A DNA stretch of 52,500 bases from Symbiodinium natans (GCA_905221605.1 CAJNDS010002423.1:157501-210000); one strand, 5' to 3'; shown: positions 40,501 through 49,819, counted from the first letter of the stretch. Made by a program: numbers and translations. Notes: generated from the sequence alone by a model not told the origin.

Positions 40501-43500
40501 TGTGCAAGTTCTTCAATCGGGGAAGGTGTCGCAATGGTGATGAGTGTTCCTATGAGCATCGTCGTTATGGTGAAGGTTGGCCAGGAGGAGGGTCAACTGA
40601 TCCAAAGAATAGCCAAGAAGCTGATGATGAGGATGGGAACATCGGTGACCCTCCCACAGAGGAAGGTACAGTGGATGAGGCACAGCAGGAGCGGGAGGAT
40701 TTAGCCTTCCGGGCCAAGTACAATTTTGGCAAAGGTGCATCAAAGGGTGAGCCTACGTCAGGTGAGCCAAAAGGTCGGCTGTGTCTGTATTACAATCAAG
40801 GTGGTTGTAAATATGGGACTGCATGCAGGTACCTTCACAACGATGACATAGCATTGGAAGGGACTTGGGAGCCCGGCAAATCTTGGGACAATGCTTCCAG
40901 GAAGTCACTAAGGGACGCAGGGTTCCACAATTGCTGTTTCGATTATTACCTCCGAGGACGTTGCCGGAAAGGGTTAAATTTCTGCAAGTACTCCCATGAC
41001 GAGATGTCAGAGGAGCGGTTGTCGCTCCTGAAACACTTGGTACAGGTGGCCAATCAGGTCCGGTTTGAAAAAGAGAGAGGATGGGAGATTACGGATAGAA
41101 GCACATTTCAGCCACCTGCAAGTGGGGGAGCTGAATCTTCCTCATCCTCGGCACCGAAAGCACTGCAAATGACCAATGTGTCACAAAAAGATGGTGAAAA
41201 AGGTACTCTGGATGAAGCAGAAGCTGATGAACAAAAGAATTCAGTGGCTGCATCCACTGGTACTCAGCTTCAAAATCCGGAGGAGCCAATTGAAAATTGG
41301 ATGGCTCGCAACGCACACCTGTGGGTGTATACCCCTCATGTAAGTGAGGTGATGATTACGCTTGGTGTGACCAATGTGTCGGACTTGCAAGAGTTCATCT
41401 TTGTGGAAGATTTGGTTGACAAAGGGATCAACAAAGTGACCGCGTGCAAAATTCTGCAATTGGTGGGTGAGGTCCGATATCGACCGGGAGGACCGGAAAA
41501 GGCAGTTCCTTCTGATGCATCTGTACGGGTACAACAATCTTCTGGGAACAAAGGGACTGGAAGAGCGGCGGTGCGAACCCTCACTCAGGTGCGTGAAGCT
41601 GAAGACTCCGGTGCAAAAACTATGCCGAGAGGCTCCTATCGGGAGCTTTTTGATAAGGTCAGGTACCGTGATGGTTGGACGCTTGCGCAGAGGTCTCCGT
41701 TGTGTGTACAGAAGCTGCGGTTGGTGGGAGTTGGAATGCCGCCGGTGAATCCACCAACAAAAAAGTATCGGTCAAGATCAAACCCTGTGAGAAGGGGAAG
41801 GCCCTTGCTGGACAAAAAACAGGTGCGACAGGTGCCACGCTCTCGGTCACAACGACGAGTGCAACCGGCGGAAGTGGTGGAAAAGCCGAAGCCACTGGAA
41901 CTGAAGCCTCGTGGTGGGTTGTCGTATCGGTTCAGCAGAGCGTGGGCAGATGTGGTGGATGATGATGAACAGGCGGAGGCTTTGGTCTCGTATGCCGCTT
42001 CCTCAAGCGATTCAAGCGAAGAGGAGACCAATGCCGTACAACGCCTGAAGGAAATCTTTTTGCAAGAAAGGGATTCACAGAGAACTGCGAATCGTGGCAA
42101 TGTTCCGCAAAGTGGTTCTTCAGGCTCCAATGACGGGCCGAAAAAATCGGTTCACCTTGGCGAAGGGCGCGACAAAGCGTCGCGGGGGGAGACCCGCCAA
42201 GAAGTGACTTCACAAGTTTTTTCGCTACCACAACCTTCTCGTCGAGCTGAACGGTCTCAAAAAAGAGCAAGGGATGGTTCAGTTATGGTTGGTTCGCTGG
42301 CGGTGGGCTCCACGGATGAGGTTTTACCTGGGCAAGGTGTTGCTGGACAGGTGAATGTCTCTGAAAGCGCTCAAGTTCTTCCTGGGCAAGAAGTGGCTGG
42401 ACAGGAGACGGCGCCGGAAGGAGCAGTACAGATTTCTGGCGAGGAGACTGACCAAAAAGAAGGAGAAGGTGGGAGCAATGACCTCCGTGGTGATGATGCG
42501 AAGATGTTGGATGGTGGTCCGGTGAGGAGTGACCTTCAGCAATTGCTGGTTAAAGGCCTTCTGACTCGGATTTATTGGAAGGTTGCAGTTGGCAAGTTGC
42601 CGGTGGGGCAAAGAGACTGCCAAAAAGGGTCCAATAAGATGGATCGAAATTTGGTTATTAGCATGTCATCCGAGGGTGCAAGCGAACAGGATGAGAACCT
42701 GGCACTGGAGGACGATGCTGATCAGTCAATGGGTGACGGTGCAATGGTTGTTCTGGTGTATGATCCAAGGACGCTGATTCAGTCGCCAACAACTGATTGG
42801 GTTATGCGTCGCGGTCTTACCGATCGTTCCGTCTGGCCAGCAATGGCGTACATGGCACAGAGGATATGTGCTGAAATGGTTCAAGTGGATGAAATGAATG
42901 CCCAGCTAGGGACTGGAGCACTCCTTTTTCAAAGGAGAGATCAAGGACATTATACTGACCTGCATCATTCGTTCCATGAAAACCCGTGCTTGCCGGCGGT
43001 GGGGAATTATCCTCTTTCAGTGATGGGTGCCTTGTTGTCTCCTGGTCTGGAAGGGGAATTCAAGAATACTGACAAGTTTGGAACTGCTATGGAGGCAATT
43101 GCCTACGATTGGAGCCGCAGTCCAGGCATGGAAGTTCATATTGAACTTATGGCGAGGGTAGCCAAAATGGTTCACCCATTCCTGAATCTGGGAGCCCAAG
43201 GGTCGGTGATGGTTTCGGAATTTCTCTGGCAGCGCGGGAGGGCTCGGTTGATGGAGTTCCTTCAAGCGGCGACTTGTGCGGACCAATTGGAGGCTCTCTG
43301 GAGAAGGATGGACGACGATGCTGATGAAGAGGTGGATCCTTCGACAGCGGTGCTGGAAGTTTTTGGACCAGAGGGTGCGGTGCTTGATCAAGGGAACAAT
43401 GAATCCCTTATTCCCATTGAAGATGCTGGAGGTGAGACAAGTGGTGACACTGGAGGGGATGGCAAAGCGCCAGAAGTTTCTCCGGAAGAGGAGACATCCA

Positions 43501-45422
43501 GTGGGTCATCAAGACTGGCGGACACAAGGATTTTCTTGTGGTCAGTGTACTCCCGCGTGGCTTCGAATTTCTCTATGCAGGACCGCACTACTGGTAAGAT
43601 CTTTGACAGCACAAAAGGGTATCCTGGTGAAGGACCAAACAATGATGACAATCCTTCCTCTAAGGGGAACTTACCCTGGATCTCAGAAGACTACCTCGAC
43701 GAAGTGGTGTCAAAAAAGATGGAAAGGTCTTCAGATATGGATGGGTTTGTTCCGGGAAGTGAGGGACCATTGGAAAAGGTAGAGGTGGAGAATGTTACTG
43801 CCTCTAAAATTCTTATGGCTCTTTGGAAGAAGGGACATAGAGTTGGTTATAGGAGGTTGTGTCGTTTGAACGCATCTGGATGCAAGGTTGGAGCAATGAA
43901 ACGTCCAATCAAAAGGGTGCAGAAGATTGGCACTAGAAAGGCCTTCATGAAGATGTTCAATGTTTTTGGATCGTCTCAGCATGGCTCAGGAGTTGGCGGA
44001 AAACCGATCATGAAGGTGGTAGGACCAAGGCCAGGTTTTCCAGCTGTACTCCAAGCACCAAATACTGATAGCACGTCGGGTGAAGGGAGCAGTCCCCAGG
44101 TACATGGCAATGTTCATGTAGAGCACAATCGCCCTATGGACCGGTATGAGGCAGAGCGCTTGGAGAAGAGGAAGAAGGGTTTCTGCTATTGGTTCGGCAG
44201 GGGGAAAGATCGCTGCAAATTCGGTGACGACTGCAAATTCATCCATTCCGAAGATGATGTGGTGCTACATTCATATTGGTGCAGATACTATGTGGCAGGG
44301 AGAGAATGTTTCGCTGGAAAGGATTGTGAGTTCTCGCATGATGCAACTGGTGTGAGGTGCGTCCAGTTTGCTCGGTCTGGGAAGTGTCGATTTGGTGACA
44401 GGTGTGTCTTCGAGCATGGTGTTCCGTTGGAAAAACAGAGGCCAAGGTCTCCAAGGACGCCCCCAAGGGATGGTCCAAGGAGAAAGTCTGGTGCAAATGG
44501 TGGAGAAAAGGAGATCTCTCCTGAACAGTTCGATGATGATGAGGAGGATTTTATGGTTTATGACGAAGAGACCAAGATGACGGAACTGTTGATGGAGGCG
44601 ATTTCATTTCTCTCCGGTGGCAAGCCAGATTTGGCTCGAGCAGAGGCGGACCCATTGTTCAAACTCCTGAAGTTCACTGGAGATGCTGACCAAATGGATC
44701 AAGTATGGGTTTCGTGGACCACTGAAATGTTGTCCGTGCTGGAACTTCTCGAAGTAGTGAAGTCGTATGAGGTTTCGCTCGCGGAGGTGGAAGAATGGGT
44801 CAATGACCTGAGGATATGGTATGAGCGAGCCAATTTGGGAGAGGAAAAGGATCCCAAAAGAGGTAAAAAGAGATCCCTAGAAAGGGAGTCCAGCAAGGAT
44901 ATTCCTGCCGAAAAAGGAGTGGTTGAGACTTCGGAGACGGAGGTTGCCGTTGAAGAAGAGAAGAAAAAGGTAAAAAAGAAGAGGAAAGCTGCAGCTATCG
45001 AAGATCCTTACACTCTCATGGTTCCAAAGCCGAAGAAGATGCCGACGATCATTGAGAAGGGTGGATCAACATCCAATGTGGTGGCTTCTGCAGTGGAAAA
45101 ATCCTCGAAGACGCGCACAAAGTCAAATGTCGGTGGAAAGACAAAGAAGAGGGAGAAAAGTCAGAGTCCCAAAAAAGAAGAGGTGGTAATGGTTCAAGAT
45201 CCTGAAGAAAAGGATCGTCCATCTGATGCGGATGCACCAGGGTCTGCCACTGCGAATGAAGAGCTGGGTCAATCTTGCCAGGCGATTGAGGACGCAAAGA
45301 GAGAAGGATTGGTATCCTCAATTCAAAGGGGCGTACAGGATCCTGTTCTTACAGTTTCGGACCTGGAGTATATTCTGCTGCAACTTCACCTCAAGATTGC
45401 CAACAATCGGAAAAAGAAGTGA
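37587..45422 (+). CDS. E2 giant multidomain RNA-binding-type protein
   Basis: The start is the ATG at 37587; the frame could be extended 11 codons to a GTG, which is not preferred. Stop TGA at 45420-45422; 2,611 aa. Visible in order: a WW domain (about 222-250, WEWHLHEDGRQYYYC...SKWTLP); a long acidic low-complexity region; an S1/cold-shock-like strand set (about 665-732, GDEIVGLVRCINGYGAFLDHG); three CCCH fingers (about 970-992, 1064-1083, 1115-1137); a SAM-like helical segment (about 1236-1296); an unrecognised globular region (about 1720-1910); a second CCCH triplet (about 2198-2278); and a Lys-rich tail with nuclear-localisation-like KKKVKKKRK (about 2460). Roles in RNA binding or packaging are inferred from the fingers. 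The last triplet resembles the Gag CCCH finger of E1 (FC...CKFG..CKF.H), so the ORF may be an enlarged Gag or a captured host RNA-processing gene. Confidence 0.85.
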   Translation: MPSPKRWLQLASDGGQDGGAGNGAAESLGERSVLEEVIPGAEEHLEEALVAESPNVGMNPNRDMVSNAEAEGRAVSVSPKPGEKRNWDATGGIDREMEVTVLRVLHKHGYQPSSSTSGRMVDQESQTDLIGEVLQAARRPLNKIKRDPSSSSQGGGSGHGQKGADSFEAAPAAGYAMGEEEILQMEAERLRQLSEEEDEMRQVSERDGFRKDEHLIKACDGTTWEWHLHEDGRQYYYCLDTQESKWTLPVVGEKMKSDEVVGSPSGNELEMEAALDSSSSTPKTESTRAFQGSVNSLGEKDFSSTIRDSGPRAGGDAPTSGSPDEEEIPGNRTDIAGAQHLDREGMGALSEGVAAVESVGPEEKIPNVEIGTVSAAEDRVVDVVPVVQECGPGDLEDGGKRSCVATEEVSSFGAKVPAIQREKEASGIAGDTEDLKNEAWSANDARVDAPDITWSAKEARVEVHMALRSTGDCNNGAQVSAAADDGGSQVDALVQPEVSSEERNDKGYTGANEAAVVNDGGNSPLEAMEPKDPAVEESMPAVDDRLNCPAVEEDLPAAEGVTKDSNDGSTPMKGEVLPSGSSPEVDTERITADEAKPLAEKKRGPEVQEHKKDELLGLVEQDEQCDSKVKTRDAPGADDTEVVSEEQAKKVPRAGALESPGTHCYQEGDEIVGLVRCINGYGAFLDHGDLNVLIPAEGNNTCHFRFGDTVNGTVKLVEDDGTIILDTFLVLEEDVEDSSSTLRKWKPSGWSTWWTNPWYVGQWYRDSNGQWDWKQEEEQSDEELVIQELSSEEREERQLYGEKIYKALLENGNEEEAYVGKITGMLLGRPMEDLQECVADQAFLNAEARRAYGILQNGGWKPDGTESTGLGELTTFSRKQYHNALFELACKKRRFSRPVVGEAVATVLNQGEDEFWNALWLDTKLFLQELDGAVQSMSKRENKPMEAYMDPDQYKKAYMTPKTVLSPGYSKLCKFFNRGRCRNGDECSYEHRRYGEGWPGGGSTDPKNSQEADDEDGNIGDPPTEEGTVDEAQQEREDLAFRAKYNFGKGASKGEPTSGEPKGRLCLYYNQGGCKYGTACRYLHNDDIALEGTWEPGKSWDNASRKSLRDAGFHNCCFDYYLRGRCRKGLNFCKYSHDEMSEERLSLLKHLVQVANQVRFEKERGWEITDRSTFQPPASGGAESSSSSAPKALQMTNVSQKDGEKGTLDEAEADEQKNSVAASTGTQLQNPEEPIENWMARNAHLWVYTPHVSEVMITLGVTNVSDLQEFIFVEDLVDKGINKVTACKILQLVGEVRYRPGGPEKAVPSDASVRVQQSSGNKGTGRAAVRTLTQVREAEDSGAKTMPRGSYRELFDKVRYRDGWTLAQRSPLCVQKLRLVGVGMPPVNPPTKKYRSRSNPVRRGRPLLDKKQVRQVPRSRSQRRVQPAEVVEKPKPLELKPRGGLSYRFSRAWADVVDDDEQAEALVSYAASSSDSSEEETNAVQRLKEIFLQERDSQRTANRGNVPQSGSSGSNDGPKKSVHLGEGRDKASRGETRQEVTSQVFSLPQPSRRAERSQKRARDGSVMVGSLAVGSTDEVLPGQGVAGQVNVSESAQVLPGQEVAGQETAPEGAVQISGEETDQKEGEGGSNDLRGDDAKMLDGGPVRSDLQQLLVKGLLTRIYWKVAVGKLPVGQRDCQKGSNKMDRNLVISMSSEGASEQDENLALEDDADQSMGDGAMVVLVYDPRTLIQSPTTDWVMRRGLTDRSVWPAMAYMAQRICAEMVQVDEMNAQLGTGALLFQRRDQGHYTDLHHSFHENPCLPAVGNYPLSVMGALLSPGLEGEFKNTDKFGTAMEAIAYDWSRSPGMEVHIELMARVAKMVHPFLNLGAQGSVMVSEFLWQRGRARLMEFLQAATCADQLEALWRRMDDDADEEVDPSTAVLEVFGPEGAVLDQGNNESLIPIEDAGGETSGDTGGDGKAPEVSPEEETSSGSSRLADTRIFLWSVYSRVASNFSMQDRTTGKIFDSTKGYPGEGPNNDDNPSSKGNLPWISEDYLDEVVSKKMERSSDMDGFVPGSEGPLEKVEVENVTASKILMALWKKGHRVGYRRLCRLNASGCKVGAMKRPIKRVQKIGTRKAFMKMFNVFGSSQHGSGVGGKPIMKVVGPRPGFPAVLQAPNTDSTSGEGSSPQVHGNVHVEHNRPMDRYEAERLEKRKKGFCYWFGRGKDRCKFGDDCKFIHSEDDVVLHSYWCRYYVAGRECFAGKDCEFSHDATGVRCVQFARSGKCRFGDRCVFEHGVPLEKQRPRSPRTPPRDGPRRKSGANGGEKEISPEQFDDDEEDFMVYDEETKMTELLMEAISFLSGGKPDLARAEADPLFKLLKFTGDADQMDQVWVSWTTEMLSVLELLEVVKSYEVSLAEVEEWVNDLRIWYERANLGEEKDPKRGKKRSLERESSKDIPAEKGVVETSETEVAVEEEKKKVKKKRKAAAIEDPYTLMVPKPKKMPTIIEKGGSTSNVVASAVEKSSKTRTKSNVGGKTKKREKSQSPKKEEVVMVQDPEEKDRPSDADAPGSATANEELGQSCQAIEDAKREGLVSSIQRGVQDPVLTVSDLEYILLQLHLKIANNRKKK

Positions 45423-45792
45423 TTGGATGGTATGGATGAAGGGATAGTTTTTCTCTTTCTGGAGACGGGTGCGCTGGAACAGCCAATGTGCTGACAATGT
45501 GGTGGTTACTATTAAGGGTATGGAAATCCCTGATAGTAGAAGTAAGTAGCTTTTCGCGTAGCGAAGACCACGGTTTGTGGTGAAGAAGGCCAAGGAGTCT
45601 TCAGTGATGAGAGGATCATGGTGAAAAAAGATTCTCTGTGGGTAGTAGGTTAGCCAACGTGCTATAATTCAGTCCTGGAAGACGTTAAACCACAACTTGC
45701 ATTTCAAGCAGCTGGCTGCTGCCTTAATGGCAGTTTTTGGCCAAAAGACCTGCATCTCCAATGTGTCCTAGGAAATCCTAGGACAGGGGGAG
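45423..45792 (+). other. E2 3' untranslated region, palindrome and polypurine tract
   Basis: Holds the shared cctggaagacgttaaacc block, a gacctgcatctccaatgtg block, the double palindrome TCCTAGGAAATCCTAGGA at 45766-45783, and the purine tract ggacagggggag ending at 45792, next to the LTR. Confidence 0.8.
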
Positions 45793-46071
45793 TGCGGAGC
45801 TGCAATTGGTATTGTAGAAAGGAGTTAGTGTTGGAAGTTGAAAGGGTTAATGAACCCGTAAACTATGTTTGGCTCAAGGATGGCCAGCCCGTCCAAAGAA
45901 AAAAGTCCGTGTTTGGGAGTGAGGGTTGGGTTAGTGCCCCTCTACTTGTGTAAGGGTGCCCCTTCCTTGTTGCTCTTATCCGTGTTCTTGGTTGTTTCTT
46001 GGTTCGATCTGGGAAATATAAGTTCAGGGCGATTAGGGGAGTTGATTTCCTTCCTTGGTTGTCCCCCCGTA
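45793..46071 (+). repeat. E2 3' LTR
   Basis: 279 bp with no difference from the 5' LTR that I can find. Confidence 0.95.
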
Positions 46072-46098
46072 CCCTAAACCCTAACCCCCCCCCCCCCC
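46072..46098 (-). repeat. Right remnant of the E2 target array plus a C run
   Basis: CCCTAAACCCTAA, then about 13 C. Confidence 0.85.
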
Positions 46099-46110
46099 TC
46101 GAAGCTCCAG

Positions 46111-46184
46111 GAATCCACCAGAAGCCCGCCTTCGCGTTCCAGAACGCACGGAACTTTCTGCAGAAAGCCGTGGAGAACCGGGAG
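46111..46184 (+). CDS. Candidate exon
   Basis: Acceptor aagctccag, HQKPAFAFQNARNFLQKA, then VENRE; donor g/GTGGCT. CCCTAAA remnant on the left, TTTAGGG on the right. E2 therefore inserted just upstream of an exon-like island. Confidence 0.5.
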
Positions 46185-46204
46185 GTGGCTTTAATGGGTA
46201 ACAA

Positions 46205-46300
46205 AAAAGGGAGGTTTAGGGTTTAGGGTTTAGGGTTTGGGGTTTGGGGTTTTGGGGTTTTGGGGTTTAGGATGTAGGGTTTAGGGTTTAGGGTTTAGGG
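46205..46300 (+). repeat. TTTAGGG/TTTGGGG array
   Basis: About 12 units with variants. Degenerate TTTTTGGGG-type units continue to about 46480. Confidence 0.85.
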
Positions 46301-46309
46301 GGTGTGGGG

Positions 46310-46560
46310 GGCTTTTGGATTAATGAGGTCTTTGGGGTTTGTAGGGTTTATGGGGCCTTGAGGGCGTTGATGCTTTTGAGGTTTCGGTGCGCCTGGAGGC
46401 CCTTCCTCGCACGTTTTAGGGTTTTTAGGGTTTTTGGGGTTTTTGGGGTTTTTGGGGTTTAGGGTTTAGGGTTTAGGGGGAGGGGGGTTGGCCGGGGCCA
46501 TCGGGGGTACACGAAGCGTCATATCCTGGCCTTTGAGGCTTTTGGATGTCGGGCTTGCAG
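46310..46560. other. G-rich degenerate stretch, no gene seen
   Basis: Unique and TTTTTGGGG-type DNA. A possible DLLKNLLK mini-exon at 46562-46589 is too short to call. Confidence 0.4.
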
Positions 46561-46657
46561 GGACCTCCTGAAGAATCTCCTCAAGCCCCTAAGCCCCTAA
46601 GCCAAAACCCTAAGTCCTAAACCCTAAGCCCTAAGCCCTAACCCAAAACCCACCAAG

Positions 46658-46706
46658 CCGCTTGTGGGAGGTGGGCCCTTTGGCCGCCATGCTCATCCTG
46701 CGCAAG
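46658..46706 (+). CDS. Candidate exon
   Basis: Acceptor cccaccaag, RLWEVGPLAAMLILRK, donor GTGCCTCG. CCCTAAG repeats on the left. Confidence 0.45.
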
Positions 46707-46986
46707 GTGCCTCGTGCGGTTGAGGGTGCAGGGTTTGCTTGGAGGTCTGGAGGAGGGCTTGGCTAGGGCGCAGATCGTTGGCAGTTTTCGGGGGCCGGGG
46801 GGGGGGGGAGGGGTAGGGTTAAGGGTGTAGGGTGTAGGGTTTGGGTTTGGGTTTTGGTTTAAGGTCTGGGGGTGTGTAAAGTTCCTTTAAGCCCTACGCC
46901 CCGAAACCCCAAGCCCTAAACCGACTTCACTCCCCGGAGCAGACAGCCGCAACGAAGCCGCCACCGTGATACGCGGTAGTTCAGTA

Positions 46987-47028
46987 TCGCCATAAGGTAG
47001 GCCCCTTACTAATAAGGATTCCAAACCC
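46987..47028 (-). repeat. Dispersed repeat family B, copy 4 (partial)
   Basis: ccataaggta, ttactaataaggattcc, acccc matches the reverse complement of copy 3. Confidence 0.5.
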
Positions 47029-47180
47029 CTAAACCCTAAACCCTAAACCCCAAACCCTAAACCCTAAACCCTAAACCCTAAACCCTAAACCCTAAACCCT
47101 AAACCCTAAACCCTAAACCCTAAACCCTAAACCCTAAACCCTAAACCCTAGACCCTAAACCCTAAACCCTAATCCCTAAA
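47028..47180 (-). repeat. CCCTAAA array
   Basis: About 21 units. Confidence 0.95.
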
Positions 47181-47189
47181 CCCCGAAAG

Positions 47190-47270
47190 AACCTTCAGAA
47201 GCACCCACAGGTGTGCGAAGGAGTGCAGCAGAAGTTCCAGAGTCAGGGTCGGCAACGGCCCCGGTTTTGG
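47190..47270 (+). CDS. Candidate exon
   Basis: After ccccgaaag, NLQKHPQVCEGVQQKFQS, then QGRQRPRF. Right border unclear (a ggtcgg donor near 47249 is possible). Confidence 0.4.
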
Positions 47271-47360
47271 TTTTGGAAACCCCATTATAAACCCTAAACC
47301 CTAGAGCCTCGGGACAAGTGAGCCCAAAGCTCTTCAGAAGCCAAGGGGTTTGGGGCTTAG

Positions 47361-47412
47361 GGTTGGGGAGTCCTTAATGGTGACGATCAGAGAGGCGATA
47401 GTTCCCTATTGA
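47361..47412 (+). CDS. Candidate terminal exon
   Basis: After gggcttag, VGESLMVTIREAIVPY and TGA. Short. Confidence 0.3.
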
Positions 47413-47498
47413 GGACTGTTAGTAAAACGGGGGGACATCCCAAGCTTAGGGCAACTCGAAGGTGAGTTCGGTTCTTCTCTAGGCGGGGCCGTGGAATA

Positions 47499-47580
47499 TG
47501 GGGGTTTCCGAACTTCGGGTGCCTTACTGGGGTCCTCTTCATAAGGGAATCCTACTATTTGGGGACTGAATTAGGGGTCT
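47499..47580 (-). repeat. Dispersed repeat family A, copy 4
   Basis: The reverse complement matches 25218-25298 over its whole length, including ccccaaatagtaggattccc and gaggacccc. Confidence 0.8.
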
Positions 47581-47689
47581 CCCATCTTCGTTCGCAAACC
47601 CCATATTGGACTCATAGGGTTTGCGGGGTGTTCGAGGGTCTTCCTTATGCGGCTCAGAAGGTTTTTATAAACGGCACTGGAGCTTCCAG

Positions 47690-47738
47690 AGTTTTTTCAT
47701 GATCGTGCGGCTGTCTGACGATCGGCTGGAAAAGCCCC
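47690..47738 (+). CDS. Candidate short exon
   Basis: After ttccagag, FFMIVRLSDDRLEK. Borders weak. Confidence 0.3.
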
Positions 47739-47827
47739 TCAGCCCCAAACCCTTAACCGTAGACCCTAGACCCTAACCCCTAAACCCTAACCTTAAACCC
47801 TAAACCCAAACACAAAACCGGATCCTT

Positions 47828-47904
47828 CAAAAGTCCAAGCCCTACATCTGCCTTGGCTCCACTGCTGGTCCTACAGACTTGGTGGGCTTTCTAGGCCGCT
47901 CCAA
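47828..47904 (+). CDS. Candidate exon
   Basis: SKPYICLGSTAGPTDLVG, then FLGRS; donor GTAGGTTTAGGG (or stop TAG). CCCTAAA on the left, TTTAGGG on the right. Confidence 0.45.
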
Positions 47905-48029
47905 GTAGGTTTAGGGTTTAGGCTTTAGGGTTTAGGGTTTAGGGTTTAGGGTTTACCCCACCCCCAAAACGTTGATAAAGCTATCGCTGTCCTCTTGCCC
48001 CTGCAACAGCACTCCAACATCCTAGCACA

Positions 48030-48280
48030 TTGAACCCTCAACCCTGAACCCTGAACCCTGAACCCTAAACCCTAATACCCCAATACCCTGAACCCTCAAC
48101 CCTGAACCTGAACCCTAAACCCTAAACCCTAAACCCTAAATCCTAAACCCTAAACCCGAAACCCGAAACCCTAAACCCTAAATCCTACACCCTAGACCCG
48201 AAACCCGAAACCCTAAACCCTAAACCCTAAACCCTAAACCTAAACCCTAAACCCGAAACCCTAAACCCTAAACCCTGATA
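48030..48280 (-). repeat. CCCTAAA array with CCCTGAA and CCCGAAA variants
   Basis: More than 30 units, several variant blocks. Confidence 0.9.
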
Positions 48281-48514
48281 CCCATGGGACCTCCGAGTAG
48301 GACCTGAACTGCCTTGGAGGTCGGTGCTGACGGTACGGCTGTGGAGGCCAGGAGCTCCGGATAGTACAAGCCCTATGGGCCCATAAGGGTTTAGGGTTTT
48401 TTGGGTTTAGGGTTTAGGGTTTAGGTTTTGGGGTTTCGGGTTTAGGGTTTAGGGTTAGGCCCTAGAAGCTTTCGAGGGCTGAGGGTGTTGAAGGCTTTCG
48501 GAGACCCCTGAACC

Positions 48515-48615
48515 CTAAACTCTAAACCCCAAACCCTAAACCCTAAACCCCAAACCCTAAACCCTAAACCCCAAACCCTAAACCCTAAACCCTAAACCCC
48601 AAACCCTAAACCCTA
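48515..48615 (-). repeat. CCCTAAA/CCCCAAA array
   Basis: About 14 units; a higher-order alternation of the two variants is visible. Confidence 0.9.
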
Positions 48616-48828
48616 CTCAACAATCCCGATTGGCGGCGGCAGTTCTTGGCTTCAAGTCTTTGGGCCCTAGGCGGGGTTTCGGGTTTATTGTTTGGTTTAG
48701 GGTTCAGGGCCTTGAAAGCCTGTAGCCCTAAACCCTAAACCCTAAAAGCCCTAAAAACCCCAAACCCCAAACCCAAACCCCAAACCCCAAGCCCCAAACC
48801 CCAAACCCTAAACCCTAAACCCTAAACA

Positions 48829-48873
48829 TTTCTGCTGGATGCCATGAAGATGCTTGCATCTTCTCTGTCTTGA
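48829..48873 (+). CDS. Candidate terminal exon
   Basis: FLLDAMKMLASSLS then TGA, directly after a CCCTAAA array. Confidence 0.3.
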   Translation, partial: FLLDAMKMLASSLS

Positions 48874-49249
48874 GAGTTGCTGCATGGGTCCCGGATGGGT
48901 TCAAGATACCTACGAGAGCAATCCAGGGTTTAGGGTTTAGGTTTAGGGTATAAGGTCTAGGCCTGAAATCCTCAGCCCGAATTAAACCTAGTGTGCCCCT
49001 TCCAGAGTGGGTGTAGCGTCTAGGGGTTTACGGCTGGTGGGGTTTTATAGATTCGGCTGGGGGCCCGCATTTTTGCAGGAGTCCACCGGGCAAACTAATA
49101 CCCGAGGTTTTAGGGTTTCATTGTATTGCTCTCGATCTCCATGCTCGGAACACTACACTCACTAAACCCTAAACCCCCTCCCCTGGAAGCCTTAAGCCAC
49201 TCAAGGAACAGACCCTCTGAGCATCCCAAGCCCTTCAAAACAACAGCGC

Positions 49250-49373
49250 AGGGTTTAGGGTTTAGGGTTTAGGGTTTAGGGTTTAGGGTTTAGGGTTTAG
49301 GGTTTAGGGTTTAGGGTTTAGGGTTTAGGGTTTAGGGTTTAGGGTTTAGGGTTTAGGGTTTAGGGTTTAGGGC
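49250..49373 (+). repeat. TTTAGGG array
   Basis: About 17 perfect units. Confidence 0.95.
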
Positions 49374-49596
49374 TCTCCCCTGAACTAAAATGAACCAACT
49401 AAGGGCGCGCACAAGGCCTAAACCAAGACTCAAACCTATGCCATCAACCGCAAGCCTCATAATTGCTCCTCAGCCCTGCAGCCTAGTAATTTCTTAAGAA
49501 CCCCCCAATAAAGAAAACTATTCTTTCTTGTAAGGGAATATAGGGGTTTGTTTTTATTCTCCAAGGGTTCTTAAGCAACTCTTGCATTGGGTTTAG

Positions 49597-49665
49597 GGCT
49601 TGGCGGCGCTGAGGCTGGCAGCGTTCGCCGAGGAGTTCAAAGGCAGAATGGCCTCCTTATGGGGG
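49597..49665 (+). CDS. Candidate exon, 69 bp in phase 0
   Basis: Acceptor is a gtttag unit; GLAALRLAAFAEEFKGRM, then ASLWG; donor GTTTAAGG. Amphipathic helix pattern. Confidence 0.45.
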
Positions 49666-49704
49666 GTTTAAGGTTTAGTGTTCAGGGTTTAGGGTTTAGG
49701 GGGT

Positions 49705-49756
49705 AGGATCCCTTGTAATCAGGACCCCAATACAGTGCTCCTGATTTCGGAAACTC
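49705..49756 (+). repeat. Dispersed repeat family A, copy 5
   Basis: aggatcccttgtaatcagga, ccccaatacagt, ctgatttcggaaactcc. Confidence 0.6.
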
Positions 49757-49819
49757 CATATGGTCAGTTCTCTAAGTTGGATGGACGGGTCTCTGAGCGT
49801 GGGGTTCCTACGAGAATCG

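Larger units (their letters stand above)
37241..46071 (+). mobile_element. E2: pol-less LTR retrotransposon with one giant ORF
   Basis: 8.8 kb. Two 279-bp LTRs that I read as identical (37241-37519 and 45793-46071), the same half-tRNA primer site and purine-tract/palindrome end as E1, and CCCTA target duplications (37236-37240 and 46072-46076). There is no integrase, RT, RNase H or protease signature in any frame. The only coding region is an intact 2,611-codon ORF. Identical LTRs point to recent insertion, so mobilisation in trans by an E1-like pol is the simplest explanation. Such pol-less elements usually lack coding sequence, which makes the intact ORF unusual. Confidence 0.95.

Noticed and set aside
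38475-45321. Numerous - strand and off-frame ORFs across E2
   Set aside because: Shadows of the 2,611-codon + strand ORF.
49250-49373. A true chromosome end
   Set aside because: Arrays occur in both orientations throughout, with coding-like islands on both sides. None is terminal.
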